DNA from: CAWAND01 sp963807065
GTDB taxonomy: Bacteria; Chloroflexota; Anaerolineae; Anaerolineales; E44-bin32
Assembly: GCA_963807065.1 (NCBI GenBank)
Contig: CAWDZQ010000004.1
Location: forward strand, 1,116,001-1,180,000
Direction of reading: 5' to 3'
Length of the DNA: 64,000 nucleotides
The stretch's first letter is position 1. The number at the start of each line of letters is the position of its first letter. Below, one piece after another: positions 27,763 through 36,193 of this stretch. The notes under the pieces are model-generated. The model was not told the origin of the DNA. It was given only the letters and a program-made list of their open reading frames with translations, and made no database searches. The position numbers and the translations under genes were made by a program.

Positions 27763-28812
27763 CTAGATCACCAGATTGAAGATGTATCCGGTGAAGACAA
27801 TGGCCAGCGTGACCACGGCCACGAACACCAACAGCAGCTGGGGTTTGAGCACCCGCCGAAGGATGATTACCTCCGGAAGGCTCAGCCCGACCACCGACAT
27901 CATGAACGCCAGGCCAGTGCCGGCGGAAGCGCCCTTCTCCATCAGCGCCATGACCAGCGGGATTATCCCGGCGGCATTGGAATACAACGGAACACCCATC
28001 AGCACGGCTGCCGGAACCGACCACCATGCGTCTTTGCCCATGATCTGGGACAGCGCGTCAGTCGGCACGTAGCCGTGAATGGCGGCCCCGATGGCGATGC
28101 CGATGATCACGTAGAGCCACACACGGCCGACGATCTGGCGGACCGATTCCCAAGCCAATTCGACCCGCCCTCGCCAGGTGGGCCGCACGCCCTCAGCCCC
28201 GGGCGCCGCCTGGATGTTCCACACGAAGTCCTCGACGAACCGCTCCGGCCGAAGGCGACCGATCAGCCAGCCCGCGCTCACGGCGATCAGCAGCCCTGAA
28301 GCGACATAAAGGCCGGCAATCTGCCATCCGAACAACCCCAGGAGAAGGACCAGGGCCACCTCGTTGATGATCGGCGTGGCGATCAGGAAAGACAAAGTCA
28401 CCCCCAGCGGCACGCCCGACTTGATGAAACCGATGAAGAGAGGCACGGCAGAGCAGGAGCAGAACGGTGTGAGCACACCTAGCCCAGCGGCCATCAGGTT
28501 GCCGAGTCCCTCTCGCCGGCCGCCAAGGAGAGCCCGGCTCCTTTCGGGGCTGAAAAAGGTTTGAATGAGGCCGATGACGAAGATCATCCCGGTGAGCAGC
28601 AGCAGGATCTTGGGGACGTCATACAGGAAGAACGCCACAGCCGAGCCGAGGCGCGATTCCGGCGAGAGCCCCAGCGCGGTATAGCTGAGCCAATCCGCCG
28701 CAGGCTGGATCCCCGTGTACAGACCAATCCAGAGAAGGGCCGCCAGGCCGAGCCCGCTCGCCAGGGCCCAGGGAATGGTTCCGGCTCGCAGGCTCAAGCG
28801 ACGAGTGGTCAT
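27763..28812 (-). CDS. Permease of the DUF318/ArsP-like family
   Basis: A 349-residue membrane protein with about eight to ten helices. The family signature TPFCSCSAVPLFIGFI has Cys118 and Cys120, and a second conserved half, MGVPLYSNAAGIIPLVMALMEKG, follows. Members include ArsP, an exporter of trivalent organoarsenicals. It is the third gene of an ArsR - thioredoxin-like - permease cassette, which supports metalloid or thiol-reactive export. The actual substrate is inferred. Confidence 0.9.
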   Translation of the reverse strand: MTTRRLSLRAGTIPWALASGLGLAALLWIGLYTGIQPAADWLSYTALGLSPESRLGSAVAFFLYDVPKILLLLTGMIFVIGLIQTFFSPERSRALLGGRREGLGNLMAAGLGVLTPFCSCSAVPLFIGFIKSGVPLGVTLSFLIATPIINEVALVLLLGLFGWQIAGLYVASGLLIAVSAGWLIGRLRPERFVEDFVWNIQAAPGAEGVRPTWRGRVELAWESVRQIVGRVWLYVIIGIAIGAAIHGYVPTDALSQIMGKDAWWSVPAAVLMGVPLYSNAAGIIPLVMALMEKGASAGTGLAFMMSVVGLSLPEVIILRRVLKPQLLLVFVAVVTLAIVFTGYIFNLVI

Positions 28813-28837
28813 GAGGTCACCCTACCGATCCGAGGCG

Positions 28838-29083
28838 TCACTTGCCGGACTCAGTCAGGATTTCGGCCAGCTGGGCTCGCGATGGTATGCGGCCGGACAT
28901 GACCACAGAGTCGTTGAGCACCAGACCCGGGGTGGCCATGATTCCCCAGTTCATAATCTCGCCGACGTCGGTCACTTTCTCAATCTTCGCTTCCAGCCCC
29001 AGTTCGGTCAGCGTCTCTCGCACAAGGGCCTCAAGCTTGAGGCAGTTGGGGCAGCCAGTGCCCAGGATCTTGATATCGGTCAT
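28838..29083 (-). CDS. Thioredoxin-like small redox protein (TM0996 type)
   Basis: An 81-residue protein with the active site CPNC at residues 11-14 and the cis-Pro motif ATPGLVLND. It is a minimal thioredoxin fold usually linked to DUF318 permeases. Its ATG overlaps the stop of the ArsR gene (ATGA), and it ends 25 bases before the permease start. A role in reducing or delivering the permease substrate is plausible. Confidence 0.93.
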   Translation of the reverse strand: MTDIKILGTGCPNCLKLEALVRETLTELGLEAKIEKVTDVGEIMNWGIMATPGLVLNDSVVMSGRIPSRAQLAEILTESGK

Positions 29084-29493
29084 GTGGACAGCTCTCCGTT
29101 TCTTGCTGAGCCCGATGATGGAGCCGGCTCGCCCCGAGAAACCTTCTCAGGGTTGGGTGCCGCCTGGCAGCGCGGGCAAGGACAATCCTCCGCCGCCCGA
29201 GGCCGGGCCGGTGCAACCGTCCCCCCGGACATCGTGCCGGCCAGGTCGAGCAGGCCAAGGATCTCGCTTCGGGACAACCGGTAGTACACATTCTTTCCAT
29301 CGCGGCGGCGGGAGACGGCGCCGGCTCTGCGCAGCGCCATCAAATGCTGTGACACGGCCGGCTGGCTCACATGAAGCGCAGCTCCCAAGTGGCAGACGCA
29401 CGCCTCACCCTCCTCGAGGAGCCGGAGTATGCGCAACCGAGTTGGGTGCCCCAGGCTTTTTAGTAACCCGGCCTGCCGGGCAAATGACGCCAT
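29080..29493 (-). CDS. ArsR/SmtB family metalloregulator
   Basis: A 137-residue regulator with the ArsR metal-box variant EACVCHLG (two cysteines in the alpha-3 region) and the DNA-recognition helix VSQPAVSQHLMALRRAG. The unusual C-terminal tail carries DCPCPRC, a second cysteine cluster. It likely represses its own operon (thioredoxin-like protein and permease) until As(III)-like or other thiophilic ligands bind. Confidence 0.92.
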   Translation of the reverse strand: MASFARQAGLLKSLGHPTRLRILRLLEEGEACVCHLGAALHVSQPAVSQHLMALRRAGAVSRRRDGKNVYYRLSRSEILGLLDLAGTMSGGTVAPARPRAAEDCPCPRCQAAPNPEKVSRGEPAPSSGSARNGELST

Positions 29494-29509
29494 CACGCCT
29501 CCGCGTAGA

Positions 29510-29531
29510 CATATTCAATCTTTCGCATATG
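29510..29531. promoter_or_regulatory. Candidate ArsR operator
   Basis: CATAT (29510-29514) and ATATG (29527-29531) form an AT-rich inverted repeat with a 12-base spacer just upstream of the arsR start. Position and composition fit an ArsR-family operator. Confidence 0.5.
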
Positions 29532-29579
29532 ATTAGAACACCCAGGGGCTGGGCGAGTCAGTTAGGATTGTCTGGATCG

Positions 29580-29599
29580 CTTGTGACGTTTGTCACAAG
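29580..29599. promoter_or_regulatory. CRP-like palindrome with extended arms
   Basis: CTTGTGAC-GTTT-GTCACAAG is a perfect 8-bp inverted repeat, containing TTGTGA-N6-TCACAA. It lies between the divergent ArsR operon and the DUF1579-like gene at 29739 and could serve either. Confidence 0.7.
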
Positions 29600-29738
29600 C
29601 TGGAAGCTGCCGGTCGGCGGTCGGGCCTTGAACGTTCCCGGCCGCTCGCCGGTAGAACAATCGTAGCGGCGCGCTGACGATCGACTTGGCAGACGCCGCG
29701 GGATGACGAGAGAGCAGGAAGAGACCAGGAGGGGACAG

Positions 29739-30245
29739 ATGACGGAAGCAAGTACGACGCCGCAGGCCCAACCGGCCAAGCCGTGCACCGATCCGAAGGC
29801 ATCCGAATTCGATTTCTGGCTCGGAGAATGGACGGCAGAATGGGGCGAGGACGGCCGCGGCGCGAATGTGATTACCAAGACCCTCGGCGGCTGTGTGGTC
29901 TTGGAGAACTTCACCGATCTTGACCCCGCACCGCAGTCCCTGGTGGGGATGAGCGTGTCGACCTACGTGACCCGACAATCATGTTGGAAGCAAACATGGG
30001 TCGACAACCAAGGCGGTTACCTGGATTTCACGGGCGGGATGACAGACGACGGAATGATCTTGAGTCGAGAGGCCATGCACGAGGGAAAGACCATCCAGCA
30101 GCGTATGGTTTGGTTCGACATCACCTCAGATGCCTTTGAATGGAACTGGGACCGATCCGATGATGGTGGCGAGACATGGAAGACGCTGTGGCACATCCAC
30201 TATCGAAGGATAAGGTCTACTGCCTCTGGAGGGGAAGGACATTAG
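29739..30245 (+). CDS. DUF1579-like protein
   Basis: A 168-residue soluble protein. It contains ASEFDFWLGEWTAEW and, later, GMILSREAMHEGKTIQQRMVWFDI, typical of DUF1579-like proteins with a lipocalin-like or beta-rich fold. AGGAGGGGACAG precedes the ATG at 29739. Function unknown. A CRP-like palindrome lies about 140 bases upstream. Confidence 0.75.
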   Translation: MTEASTTPQAQPAKPCTDPKASEFDFWLGEWTAEWGEDGRGANVITKTLGGCVVLENFTDLDPAPQSLVGMSVSTYVTRQSCWKQTWVDNQGGYLDFTGGMTDDGMILSREAMHEGKTIQQRMVWFDITSDAFEWNWDRSDDGGETWKTLWHIHYRRIRSTASGGEGH

Positions 30246-30248
30246 CCA

Positions 30249-30881
30249 TCATGGGTTGATGGCTCCATTGCGGAAAGGGCCAGGACAGGCAAAGAGGGTC
30301 CAGCGGGCTTCATCCATCTGGTCTTCGTCGGGCTCAACGACCCATGCGCCATTGCGGTGGATGGCCACCTTGCTCAAGAGCCGGCTATGCCGAATGATCT
30401 CGTGGCGCGTGGTGCCCTGAGTGGTCCAGGTGGGGTTGGTGATGGTCATGTTGAAGCAGATCGCGCGATCCGCGCCAGCGTCGGATAAGTCGGGAGGCGG
30501 GTTGCCTTCGCCGACGACATCCAGGGTGACCTGCCCGCATTCCGGCTGGCGAGGCTCGCCCGGCCATATTGGCGTATCGCTGACGCACACCGTGTAACGC
30601 TGGCGAAGCTGTGCCTCCAACCCACTTGGCAGATGCAGGGCGCCGATGGATGGCAGCCACCCTAGCAGGAGCCAGTACGCAAGGAGCGCCCCCCCCAGGA
30701 GCAAGAGCAGACGCTTCCAACGGCGTCCTCCCCAGTCAATCGCGTCCTTGAGGCGCAAACGGAACGTCCCTCCCGGCACAGCCACAGCATGTGTCGGCAA
30801 CAGTCGACATTGTCGCGCTGGCCGTTGGGAGAACCAACTCCGCCCAGGGCTAGGCCACCTTGCCCAGTTTCGCCGATTCAT
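30249..30881 (-). CDS. Single-pass membrane protein of unknown function
   Basis: Up to 210 residues with one transmembrane helix (LLLLLGGALLAYWLLLGWL) and an extracytoplasmic domain with four or five cysteines (YTVCVSD, PECGQV, AICFNM, FACPGP). The ATG at 30881 lacks a ribosome site and overlaps the upstream gene by 32 bases. Starts at GTG 30779 or TTG 30758, behind GGGAGGG, are credible alternatives. No family recognised. Confidence 0.6.
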   Translation of the reverse strand: MNRRNWARWPSPGRSWFSQRPARQCRLLPTHAVAVPGGTFRLRLKDAIDWGGRRWKRLLLLLGGALLAYWLLLGWLPSIGALHLPSGLEAQLRQRYTVCVSDTPIWPGEPRQPECGQVTLDVVGEGNPPPDLSDAGADRAICFNMTITNPTWTTQGTTRHEIIRHSRLLSKVAIHRNGAWVVEPDEDQMDEARWTLFACPGPFRNGAINP

Positions 30882-31758
30882 CGAGCGACGACCAGAGAAA
30901 AACTGGCAGAGCCTCCGCCAGCTCCGTCGACTTGATCAGGCTCCGGTGTCCGTGGCCCGCGACGAGCAATCGCGTCAAGCGGGCAGGATCGGCCGCCGAC
31001 GCCAGGCTGTCGAGTTCTGTGGCGGGGATGCGACTATCCCGTGCTCCGTGAGCCAGCAGGATCGGCACGTTGATTCTTCGTATCTGCGCCGCAGGCGTGA
31101 CCCGCTCGGGGGGGCAATCCATCCAACCCATCAAAACGCGTACCACCATCTTCAAGAACGGGCCGCGCGGCAGATGCAGCCCGCGAAGCGCCCAGCGGGT
31201 GACCTCCACGGGATCGGAGAAAGCGGAGAGACTAACCACGGCGCCGACACGTTGGTCTTCGGCCGCCGCCAGCAGGGCCGATGCCGCGCCGAAAGAATGC
31301 CCTACTACGGCCAGCCGGGGGTCGTCGATGTCCACTCGACCCTCCACATAATCCAGAGCGGCCCGGATGTCATCAGTGAACTTCTTGAGGGTGATTGGCC
31401 CATCGGCAGGGCTGCGACCGTGACCCCGGGCGTCGAAACCGAGCACGCCGAAGCCGGCATGATGGAGCGTGCACGCCAGGGGGAGCATCTGGCCGGACTC
31501 GCTTGACCAGCCGTGCACCAGGACCACGGTTGGCGCCGACGCGCTGTCGGCGAAAGCGGGGACATACCATGCGTTGAGACGCTTCGGGCCGCTCTCAAAC
31601 GTGACCGGCTCGGCCTCAAGGCCGATGTCTCCCGGCATTCGACGGGGGAGAATGCGCGACGGTCGGGCCCACAAGCGGGCGAAGACCCATGCCGCCCCGA
31701 CGAACAGGGCCAGGGCGGCGAAAATCAGGCCCAGGAACCAGAAACCCCATGGGGACAT
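30850..31758 (-). CDS. Membrane-anchored alpha/beta hydrolase
   Basis: A 302-residue hydrolase with an N-terminal transmembrane helix (FWFLGLIFAALALFVGAAWVFA). The core has VVLVHGWSSESGQM, DARGHGRS, the nucleophile GHSFGA, acid HGARDSRIP and catalytic His GHGHRSL. The layout resembles BAAT/S9-like esterases or peptidases attached to the membrane. GGGAGGCTGGAC precedes the ATG. It lies 35 bases downstream of the TetR gene on the same strand. Confidence 0.88.
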   Translation of the reverse strand: MSPWGFWFLGLIFAALALFVGAAWVFARLWARPSRILPRRMPGDIGLEAEPVTFESGPKRLNAWYVPAFADSASAPTVVLVHGWSSESGQMLPLACTLHHAGFGVLGFDARGHGRSPADGPITLKKFTDDIRAALDYVEGRVDIDDPRLAVVGHSFGAASALLAAAEDQRVGAVVSLSAFSDPVEVTRWALRGLHLPRGPFLKMVVRVLMGWMDCPPERVTPAAQIRRINVPILLAHGARDSRIPATELDSLASAADPARLTRLLVAGHGHRSLIKSTELAEALPVFLWSSLDESAKLGKVA

Positions 31759-31793
31759 GTCCAGCCTCCCAAGGAATGGTCAGAGTATGGCCT

Positions 31794-32387
31794 TCAGGCC
31801 AGCAAGTCGGCCTCAAAGTGCTCCCGCAGCGAGGCCTTCATTCGTTCAAGATAGGCGGGATCATCGTAGATGCGGCTCAAAACCAACGCCCCCTCGAGGC
31901 TGGCGATGATGCGCGCCGCCTCGTCAGCCGCATGGACATCTTCCCTGATCTCCCCCCGTGATTGGCCCGAGTCGAGGATCATCACCAGGACCGAAACCCA
32001 ATCGTCCATCGCCCCGCGCGCCCTGGCCAGCAGGGCAGGATGCGTGTCATCACTGTCAACCGCCGTGTTAAGGATCGGGCAGCCGCCCACCAGAGGCGAT
32101 CCTTCCGCCAACTCGCCGAACGCCAAAACGATGGCATGCAACCGTTCCAAAGCGCCTCGCTTGCCGCGCAGTGCTCCAAGGTAGTGGCGCCGCAGCCGGC
32201 CGTAGGCATGGTCGAAGGTCTCCAGCGCCAGTTCATCCTTGCTTTCGAAATGGCGATAGATACCGCCCTTCTGCAATCCGGTAACTTCCATGACGTCCGA
32301 CAAGCTCGTTCCTGCAAAACCGTGCTGGTTGAACAGGTTGACGGATGTCTCGAGAATTCGATTGCGGGTGTCATCGCCTTTGCTCAT
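31794..32387 (-). CDS. TetR/AcrR family regulator
   Basis: A 197-residue repressor. The N-terminal HTH reads TRNRILETSVNLFNQHGFAGTSLSDVMEVTGLQKGGIYRHFESKDELALE. The C-terminal region with GGCPILNTAVDSDD resembles the TetR_C_16-like YezE/AcrR group. A perfect palindrome lies 18 bases upstream of the start codon. The neighbouring hydrolase and membrane protein genes are probable targets. Confidence 0.93.
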   Translation of the reverse strand: MSKGDDTRNRILETSVNLFNQHGFAGTSLSDVMEVTGLQKGGIYRHFESKDELALETFDHAYGRLRRHYLGALRGKRGALERLHAIVLAFGELAEGSPLVGGCPILNTAVDSDDTHPALLARARGAMDDWVSVLVMILDSGQSRGEIREDVHAADEAARIIASLEGALVLSRIYDDPAYLERMKASLREHFEADLLA

Positions 32388-32405
32388 GAAAACCTTCTGT
32401 CAATT

Positions 32406-32423
32406 TGAGACCGAACGGTCTCA
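32406..32423. promoter_or_regulatory. TetR-type operator palindrome
   Basis: TGAGACCG-AA-CGGTCTCA is a perfect inverted repeat between the promoter and the start codon of the tetR gene. Sites with GACCG-N2-CGGTC are known for this regulator class, so autorepression is likely. Confidence 0.8.
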
Positions 32424-32431
32424 TAAGAGTA

Positions 32432-32455
32432 ACACTAAGCCGTGCCCTTTGTCAA
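32432..32455 (-). promoter_or_regulatory. Candidate promoter of the tetR gene
   Basis: On the minus strand TTGACA (complement of 32450-32455) is followed after 18 bases by TACTCT (complement of 32426-32431, just outside the listed span). The operator lies immediately downstream. Confidence 0.45.
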
Positions 32456-32511
32456 GCCCGCCGCCAAGGAAGAAGGGCAGTCGGGTGTGGACCGCGATCG
32501 GCCGGGAAAGC

Positions 32512-32517
32512 TATAAT
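32512..32517 (+). promoter_or_regulatory. Candidate -10 box for the lipoprotein gene at 32604
   Basis: TATAAT lies about 90 bases before the start codon. No good -35 hexamer is seen, so support is limited. Confidence 0.35.
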
Positions 32518-32603
32518 CGGCGCGCGGCGATGGACCATATCCACCACAAGCCTTTGCTTCGGAATCGTGGAGGTTCCGCCGGGCGAGGGCCAGGAGATCT
32601 CCC

Positions 32604-33749
32604 ATGTTGAGCAAGAGAGCGCGCTCGGTGTTGACGTGGCTGTTTGTTCCGGCCATGGTTGCGTGCGCACCAGCCATTGCCCAAAGCACGGCAGCGCCTG
32701 TGGGCGTCGAGACCGCCGTGGCCGGTACCCTGACGGCGCTGGCACCGAGCCAGGCCCCCACGGTTCCGACGGCGTCGCCCACGGTCACGCCCCAGCCTCC
32801 GACGTTGTGGAGCTGCTACACGTGCAGCGGAGAGACTCTTTGGCAGTTGGCACCCGGGTTGCCACATGCTATGAAATTGCCGGTCTCGATGGGACAGTAT
32901 TATGGGTATGCCACCCAGACTGGACGCATCCTGATGGCCCAGGTGTTTGCCGATCACGGGGCCGGTCCCGGCAACGCGGCGGTGAGCGACCTGTCAATCC
33001 TCGATCTTCAGAGCGGGCAGGTCCGTCAGATCCTTTCCGACAATGTGGTCGAGGCTGCGTGGGGCCCGGATGGGGAGTCTTTCGCCTATGTCCTGGCGAG
33101 GCCCTCGACTTACGAGTTGCGCTGGCGGTCGGCCGAAGGACAGGACAGCTTGTTGGCCAAGGATGTCAGCTTCACCTGGTCGCTGGCGCCTTCCGGAGAG
33201 GCCATCGCCTTCACCCGTGAGAGCGGATACAATCTGTCGGCCGCACCGGGTCTCTTTGTGGTGACGGTACCGAACGCCGAGGAGATCCATCTGTCCGATG
33301 CGGACAAGGGGGGCGCAGGCAGTATCTCCGATCGGCCGGTCTGGTCGCCTGACAGCCAAGAGGTCATTTTCTCCTTATGGGGCGGGGCCGAGACGCGGTT
33401 GATCCTTGCCCGCGCTGATGGTTCACAAGTCTTCGATCTTGGGGTTGATCCGTCGGCGGCGGATGTCTGGTGGTCGGGGCTGCAGATCCCTGACTTGTTA
33501 TGGTATCCGGACGGGGATCAGGTGCTGGTCAGCTCATCCGCCACCAATCCCGACAACGGCGCCGGGGGTATGGGCGGAACGACAGCGTTGGTCGCCTATC
33601 GCTTGGATAGAGCCAATCACCGTCTCGCTGAGGGCCGGCTGGTGGGTGACTCGATGGGCTTGATCGACTGGGACGTTCCCGGCAAGTCGATCTGGTCGAT
33701 CGGGCCGGGGGGACTGCCGGATTCGGTGACAGTGTCGGCGGCACCTTGA
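32604..33749 (+). CDS. WD40/TolB-like beta-propeller lipoprotein
   Basis: A 381-residue exported protein with leader MLSKRARSVLTWLFVPAMVAC and a T/P-rich linker to about residue 70. Propeller-like repeats follow (AAWGPDGESFAYVL, VWSPDSQEVIFSL, LLWYPDGDQVLVSS). AGGAG precedes the ATG. A CYTC pair after the linker is unusual. It probably sits on the outer face of the membrane; the ligand is unknown. Confidence 0.82.
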   Translation: MLSKRARSVLTWLFVPAMVACAPAIAQSTAAPVGVETAVAGTLTALAPSQAPTVPTASPTVTPQPPTLWSCYTCSGETLWQLAPGLPHAMKLPVSMGQYYGYATQTGRILMAQVFADHGAGPGNAAVSDLSILDLQSGQVRQILSDNVVEAAWGPDGESFAYVLARPSTYELRWRSAEGQDSLLAKDVSFTWSLAPSGEAIAFTRESGYNLSAAPGLFVVTVPNAEEIHLSDADKGGAGSISDRPVWSPDSQEVIFSLWGGAETRLILARADGSQVFDLGVDPSAADVWWSGLQIPDLLWYPDGDQVLVSSSATNPDNGAGGMGGTTALVAYRLDRANHRLAEGRLVGDSMGLIDWDVPGKSIWSIGPGGLPDSVTVSAAP

Positions 33750-34085
33750 GCATCAGCCAGCCTGGTTGCAGGCTGGTGGGACAGTTGTACAATGGAGCAT
33801 TGCACTCATCAGAGAGGTGGATGCCATGTCAACCGTTGATGTAGAGCGCGCCTTTGCGTGTGGACTCGGGAGCGATTAGTCTGACCTCCGCCGAGCGCGG
33901 GCCTTGTGGCTTACACTCGGTGTGCACAATACTCATCCCGTTGCGCCAAAACAGACTGACTTCCGCATCCGTCGGCTGAGCTCCCTCGGCGGCCGCCTTA
34001 CCCCATCCGCTCCGCCACACCCTCCAAGTTTCCCAATGACTGACTGTTCTCTTTCCGGCGTTCGCCGCCGGAGATATGAGGCGTG
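33750..34085. other. Intergenic region with two hairpins, no certain gene
   Basis: About 336 bases. CCAGCCTG/CAGGCTGG (33757-33776) may terminate the lipoprotein transcript. A second hairpin (TCCGGCG/CGCCGGA, about 34053-34071) sits directly before the MFS ribosome site. An 88-codon minus-strand frame and a 17-codon plus-strand frame are present but not convincing. Confidence 0.5.
33757..33776 (+). terminator. Hairpin after the lipoprotein gene
   Basis: A perfect 8-bp stem with loop GTTG begins eight bases after the stop codon. There is no U-run, so factor-independent termination is uncertain. Confidence 0.45.
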
Positions 34086-35336
34086 ATGCGTGCATTCTTA
34101 GGACGCCGGTGGGAACCGGCTTTCACATACTTGTTCCTCAACGCTGCCCAGTCTCTGCTGTTCAGCCTGGCCTTCACTGTGAATTTGATCTATCAGGTGT
34201 CCACGGCTGGCTTGACCCCTCTGGAATTGGTTCTCATCGGTAGTGTGCTGGAGGGGACGATCCTGCTGTTCGAGGTCCCCACGGGTCTGCTGGCCGATGC
34301 CGTCAGCCGCCGCCTCTCAGTCCTCGTCGGCCTCGCGCTGACCGGCCTCAGCTTCCTGGTGCAAGGATCCTTCCCGGTCTTTGCTTGGATTGCCCTCTCC
34401 CAGGTCATCTGGGGTATCGGCTACACGTTCACAAGTGGGGCCACCACAGCCTGGGTGGTGGACGAAATCGGCGAAGCCAGGGCGGCCCCACTCTTCCTGC
34501 GGGAGACTCAGCTCTCCAATCTGGCCAGCGTGTCAGGAATTCTGGTAGCCGTGATCATCGGCAGCCAGCAACTGGCCTGGCCGCTTCTGGTCAGCGGGGC
34601 ACTGTTCCTGGCGCTCACTGGGCTGCTGGCGGTTCGAATGCCGGAAACTGGCTTCAAGCCAAAGCCGGCCGGCTCTTCAGGAGCGCTGGCGGCGATGAAT
34701 GACTCACTGGGTGAGGGCCTGCGTTTCGTCAGGAGTCAGCCAGCGTTGCGGCTGCTCTTTACCGTGGCGATTCTGACCGGGGCGGCCAGCGAGGGATTCG
34801 ATCGCCTGCGAACGGCACACTGGATTCGCGAAGTTGGCCTGCCCGGCTTTGGCAGATTTGAGCCGGTGGTCTGGCTGGCGGGTATCAACCTGTTGGTTTC
34901 TCTCCTGGCGGCCGTGGGGGCACGCCTGATGGAAGGGCGCATCGACCTGGACGATACCGGGGTGGTTGCCAAGCATCTCAGCTTGTTGGTGGCGACAACG
35001 GCCGGATGCACCTTGGTCTTTGGTCTGGCGGGGGGCTTTGGGATGGCTCTGGCAGGAACGCTCGGCGTGCGGGTCAGCCGTGCCCTGGGGGTTCCCCTGA
35101 CCCAGACCTGGATGAACCGCAACCTGCGCGCCGACCTGCGAGCGACCGTGCTCTCGATGGCGGGACAGATGGACGCACTGGGGCAGGTGGGAGGGGGACC
35201 CGTGCTCGGCTGGCTCGGCAGCGCGTTTTCGATCCGCACAGCGCTGATGGCCAGCGCCGGGGCGCTCCTCCCGGCTGTCGCCCTCTATAGACGATGGCGT
35301 CCACCGGAGGAGGGGGTCCCCCAATCTGCCTCTTGA
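34086..35336 (+). CDS. MFS transporter
   Basis: A 416-residue major facilitator with 12 hydrophobic segments. The motif-A region is FEVPTGLLADAVSRRLSVLVG, as in the tetracycline/macrolide-efflux-like MFS proteins of Gram-positives. The start may be GTG 34083 or ATG 34086. The promoter of the following TrmB gene overlaps its stop codon. Substrate unknown. Confidence 0.88.
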   Translation: MRAFLGRRWEPAFTYLFLNAAQSLLFSLAFTVNLIYQVSTAGLTPLELVLIGSVLEGTILLFEVPTGLLADAVSRRLSVLVGLALTGLSFLVQGSFPVFAWIALSQVIWGIGYTFTSGATTAWVVDEIGEARAAPLFLRETQLSNLASVSGILVAVIIGSQQLAWPLLVSGALFLALTGLLAVRMPETGFKPKPAGSSGALAAMNDSLGEGLRFVRSQPALRLLFTVAILTGAASEGFDRLRTAHWIREVGLPGFGRFEPVVWLAGINLLVSLLAAVGARLMEGRIDLDDTGVVAKHLSLLVATTAGCTLVFGLAGGFGMALAGTLGVRVSRALGVPLTQTWMNRNLRADLRATVLSMAGQMDALGQVGGGPVLGWLGSAFSIRTALMASAGALLPAVALYRRWRPPEEGVPQSAS

Positions 35337-35361
35337 CGACCGGCGGCGAGGTGTGGATAAT
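35333..35361 (+). promoter_or_regulatory. Sigma-70-type promoter for the TrmB-family gene
   Basis: TTGACG (35333-35338) and GATAAT (35356-35361) are 17 bases apart. The -35 box overlaps the stop codon of the MFS gene. A short dyad AGTT...AACT lies between -10 and ATG. Confidence 0.65.
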
Positions 35362-35389
35362 GTCCTGAGTAGTTCGGATTAGGATAACT

Positions 35390-36193
35390 ATGCCATCTGT
35401 GCGACGGTTGCAAGCCGATCTTATGGACCTCGGGCTCACCGAGTACGAGGCGCGCGTCTATCTGGCCCTGCTCAAGAAAAGCCCCGCCACGGGATACCAG
35501 ATCAGCAAAGTGTCAGGCGTCCCGCGTTCGATGGTTTACGAAGCCTTGGGCAGGTTGGACAATCGCGGGGCCGTTTTGTCGGCTCAGTCGGGTCGAGCCA
35601 CCCTGTACCGCCCGCTTCCCCCCGACGTACTTCTCGGAAACTATGAGCGCGAGCATCGCCAACTGATCGGCTCCTTGCGAGCCGGTCTGGTGGAAGTTGA
35701 GAGCCAAGCGACGGGGGAACGACTGTGGCGCATCCAGGGTCAGGCGCCGGTGCACGCCTATATGCTGCGAATGATCGAAGCCTGCACAAGTGAGCTGTTT
35801 ATGGTCCTGCCGGATCCGGAACTGGACGCCTTGCGAGAAGCAGTGGTGGGTGCCGCGGCACGAGGAGTCAGGGTGCGGGCGCTGCTCACCGGTCATGGCG
35901 ACCTCGAAGTCGGCGAAGTCGCCCGCCACCCAAGCTTGGAGAGTGAGCTCCAGCAGTTGACCCACATCGCCCTGGTCGAAGCCGATCAATCCCGGGCCCT
36001 GATCGCCGACACGAGCGGCGAGGTGAGCGCGACCGTCACCGAAGATGACAACCTTGTGCTGATCGCCCAGCAGTTCGTGTGGATGGAACTGCTGGCCCAG
36101 CAGCTGGTATCAAGGCTGGGGGAGAATCTCTTCGAGGTTCTCGATCCAGCAGCCCAGGGAATCTTTCGCGAACTTCAATCCAGGGAGGCCTGA
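35390..36193 (+). CDS. TrmB family transcriptional regulator
   Basis: A 267-residue regulator. The N-terminal winged helix reads DLMDLGLTEYEARVYLALLKKSPATGYQISKVSGVPRSMVYEALGRLDNRGAV, the TrmB signature. A PLD-like effector domain follows (about 110-260, ACTSELFMVLPDPELDALREAVVGAAARGVRVRALL). TrmB proteins often sense sugars. Here the gene touches a VIT1-type metal transporter (next start is immediately after its stop), so a metal or redox signal is possible. Confidence 0.92.
   Translation: MPSVRRLQADLMDLGLTEYEARVYLALLKKSPATGYQISKVSGVPRSMVYEALGRLDNRGAVLSAQSGRATLYRPLPPDVLLGNYEREHRQLIGSLRAGLVEVESQATGERLWRIQGQAPVHAYMLRMIEACTSELFMVLPDPELDALREAVVGAAARGVRVRALLTGHGDLEVGEVARHPSLESELQQLTHIALVEADQSRALIADTSGEVSATVTEDDNLVLIAQQFVWMELLAQQLVSRLGENLFEVLDPAAQGIFRELQSREA

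Noticed and set aside
33825..33879. 17-codon plus-strand peptide MSTVDVERAFACGLGSD behind GAGAGG
   Set aside because: Too short and not continued by a homologous frame; no support for function.
33829..34095. 88-codon minus-strand frame (RVWRSGWGKAAAEGAQPTDAEV...)
   Set aside because: It overlaps the MFS start, shows no recognisable domain and has no ribosome site. A tRNA-like stretch (GGCGGAGCGGATGGGGTAAGGCG) inside it lacks any T-arm or acceptor match.
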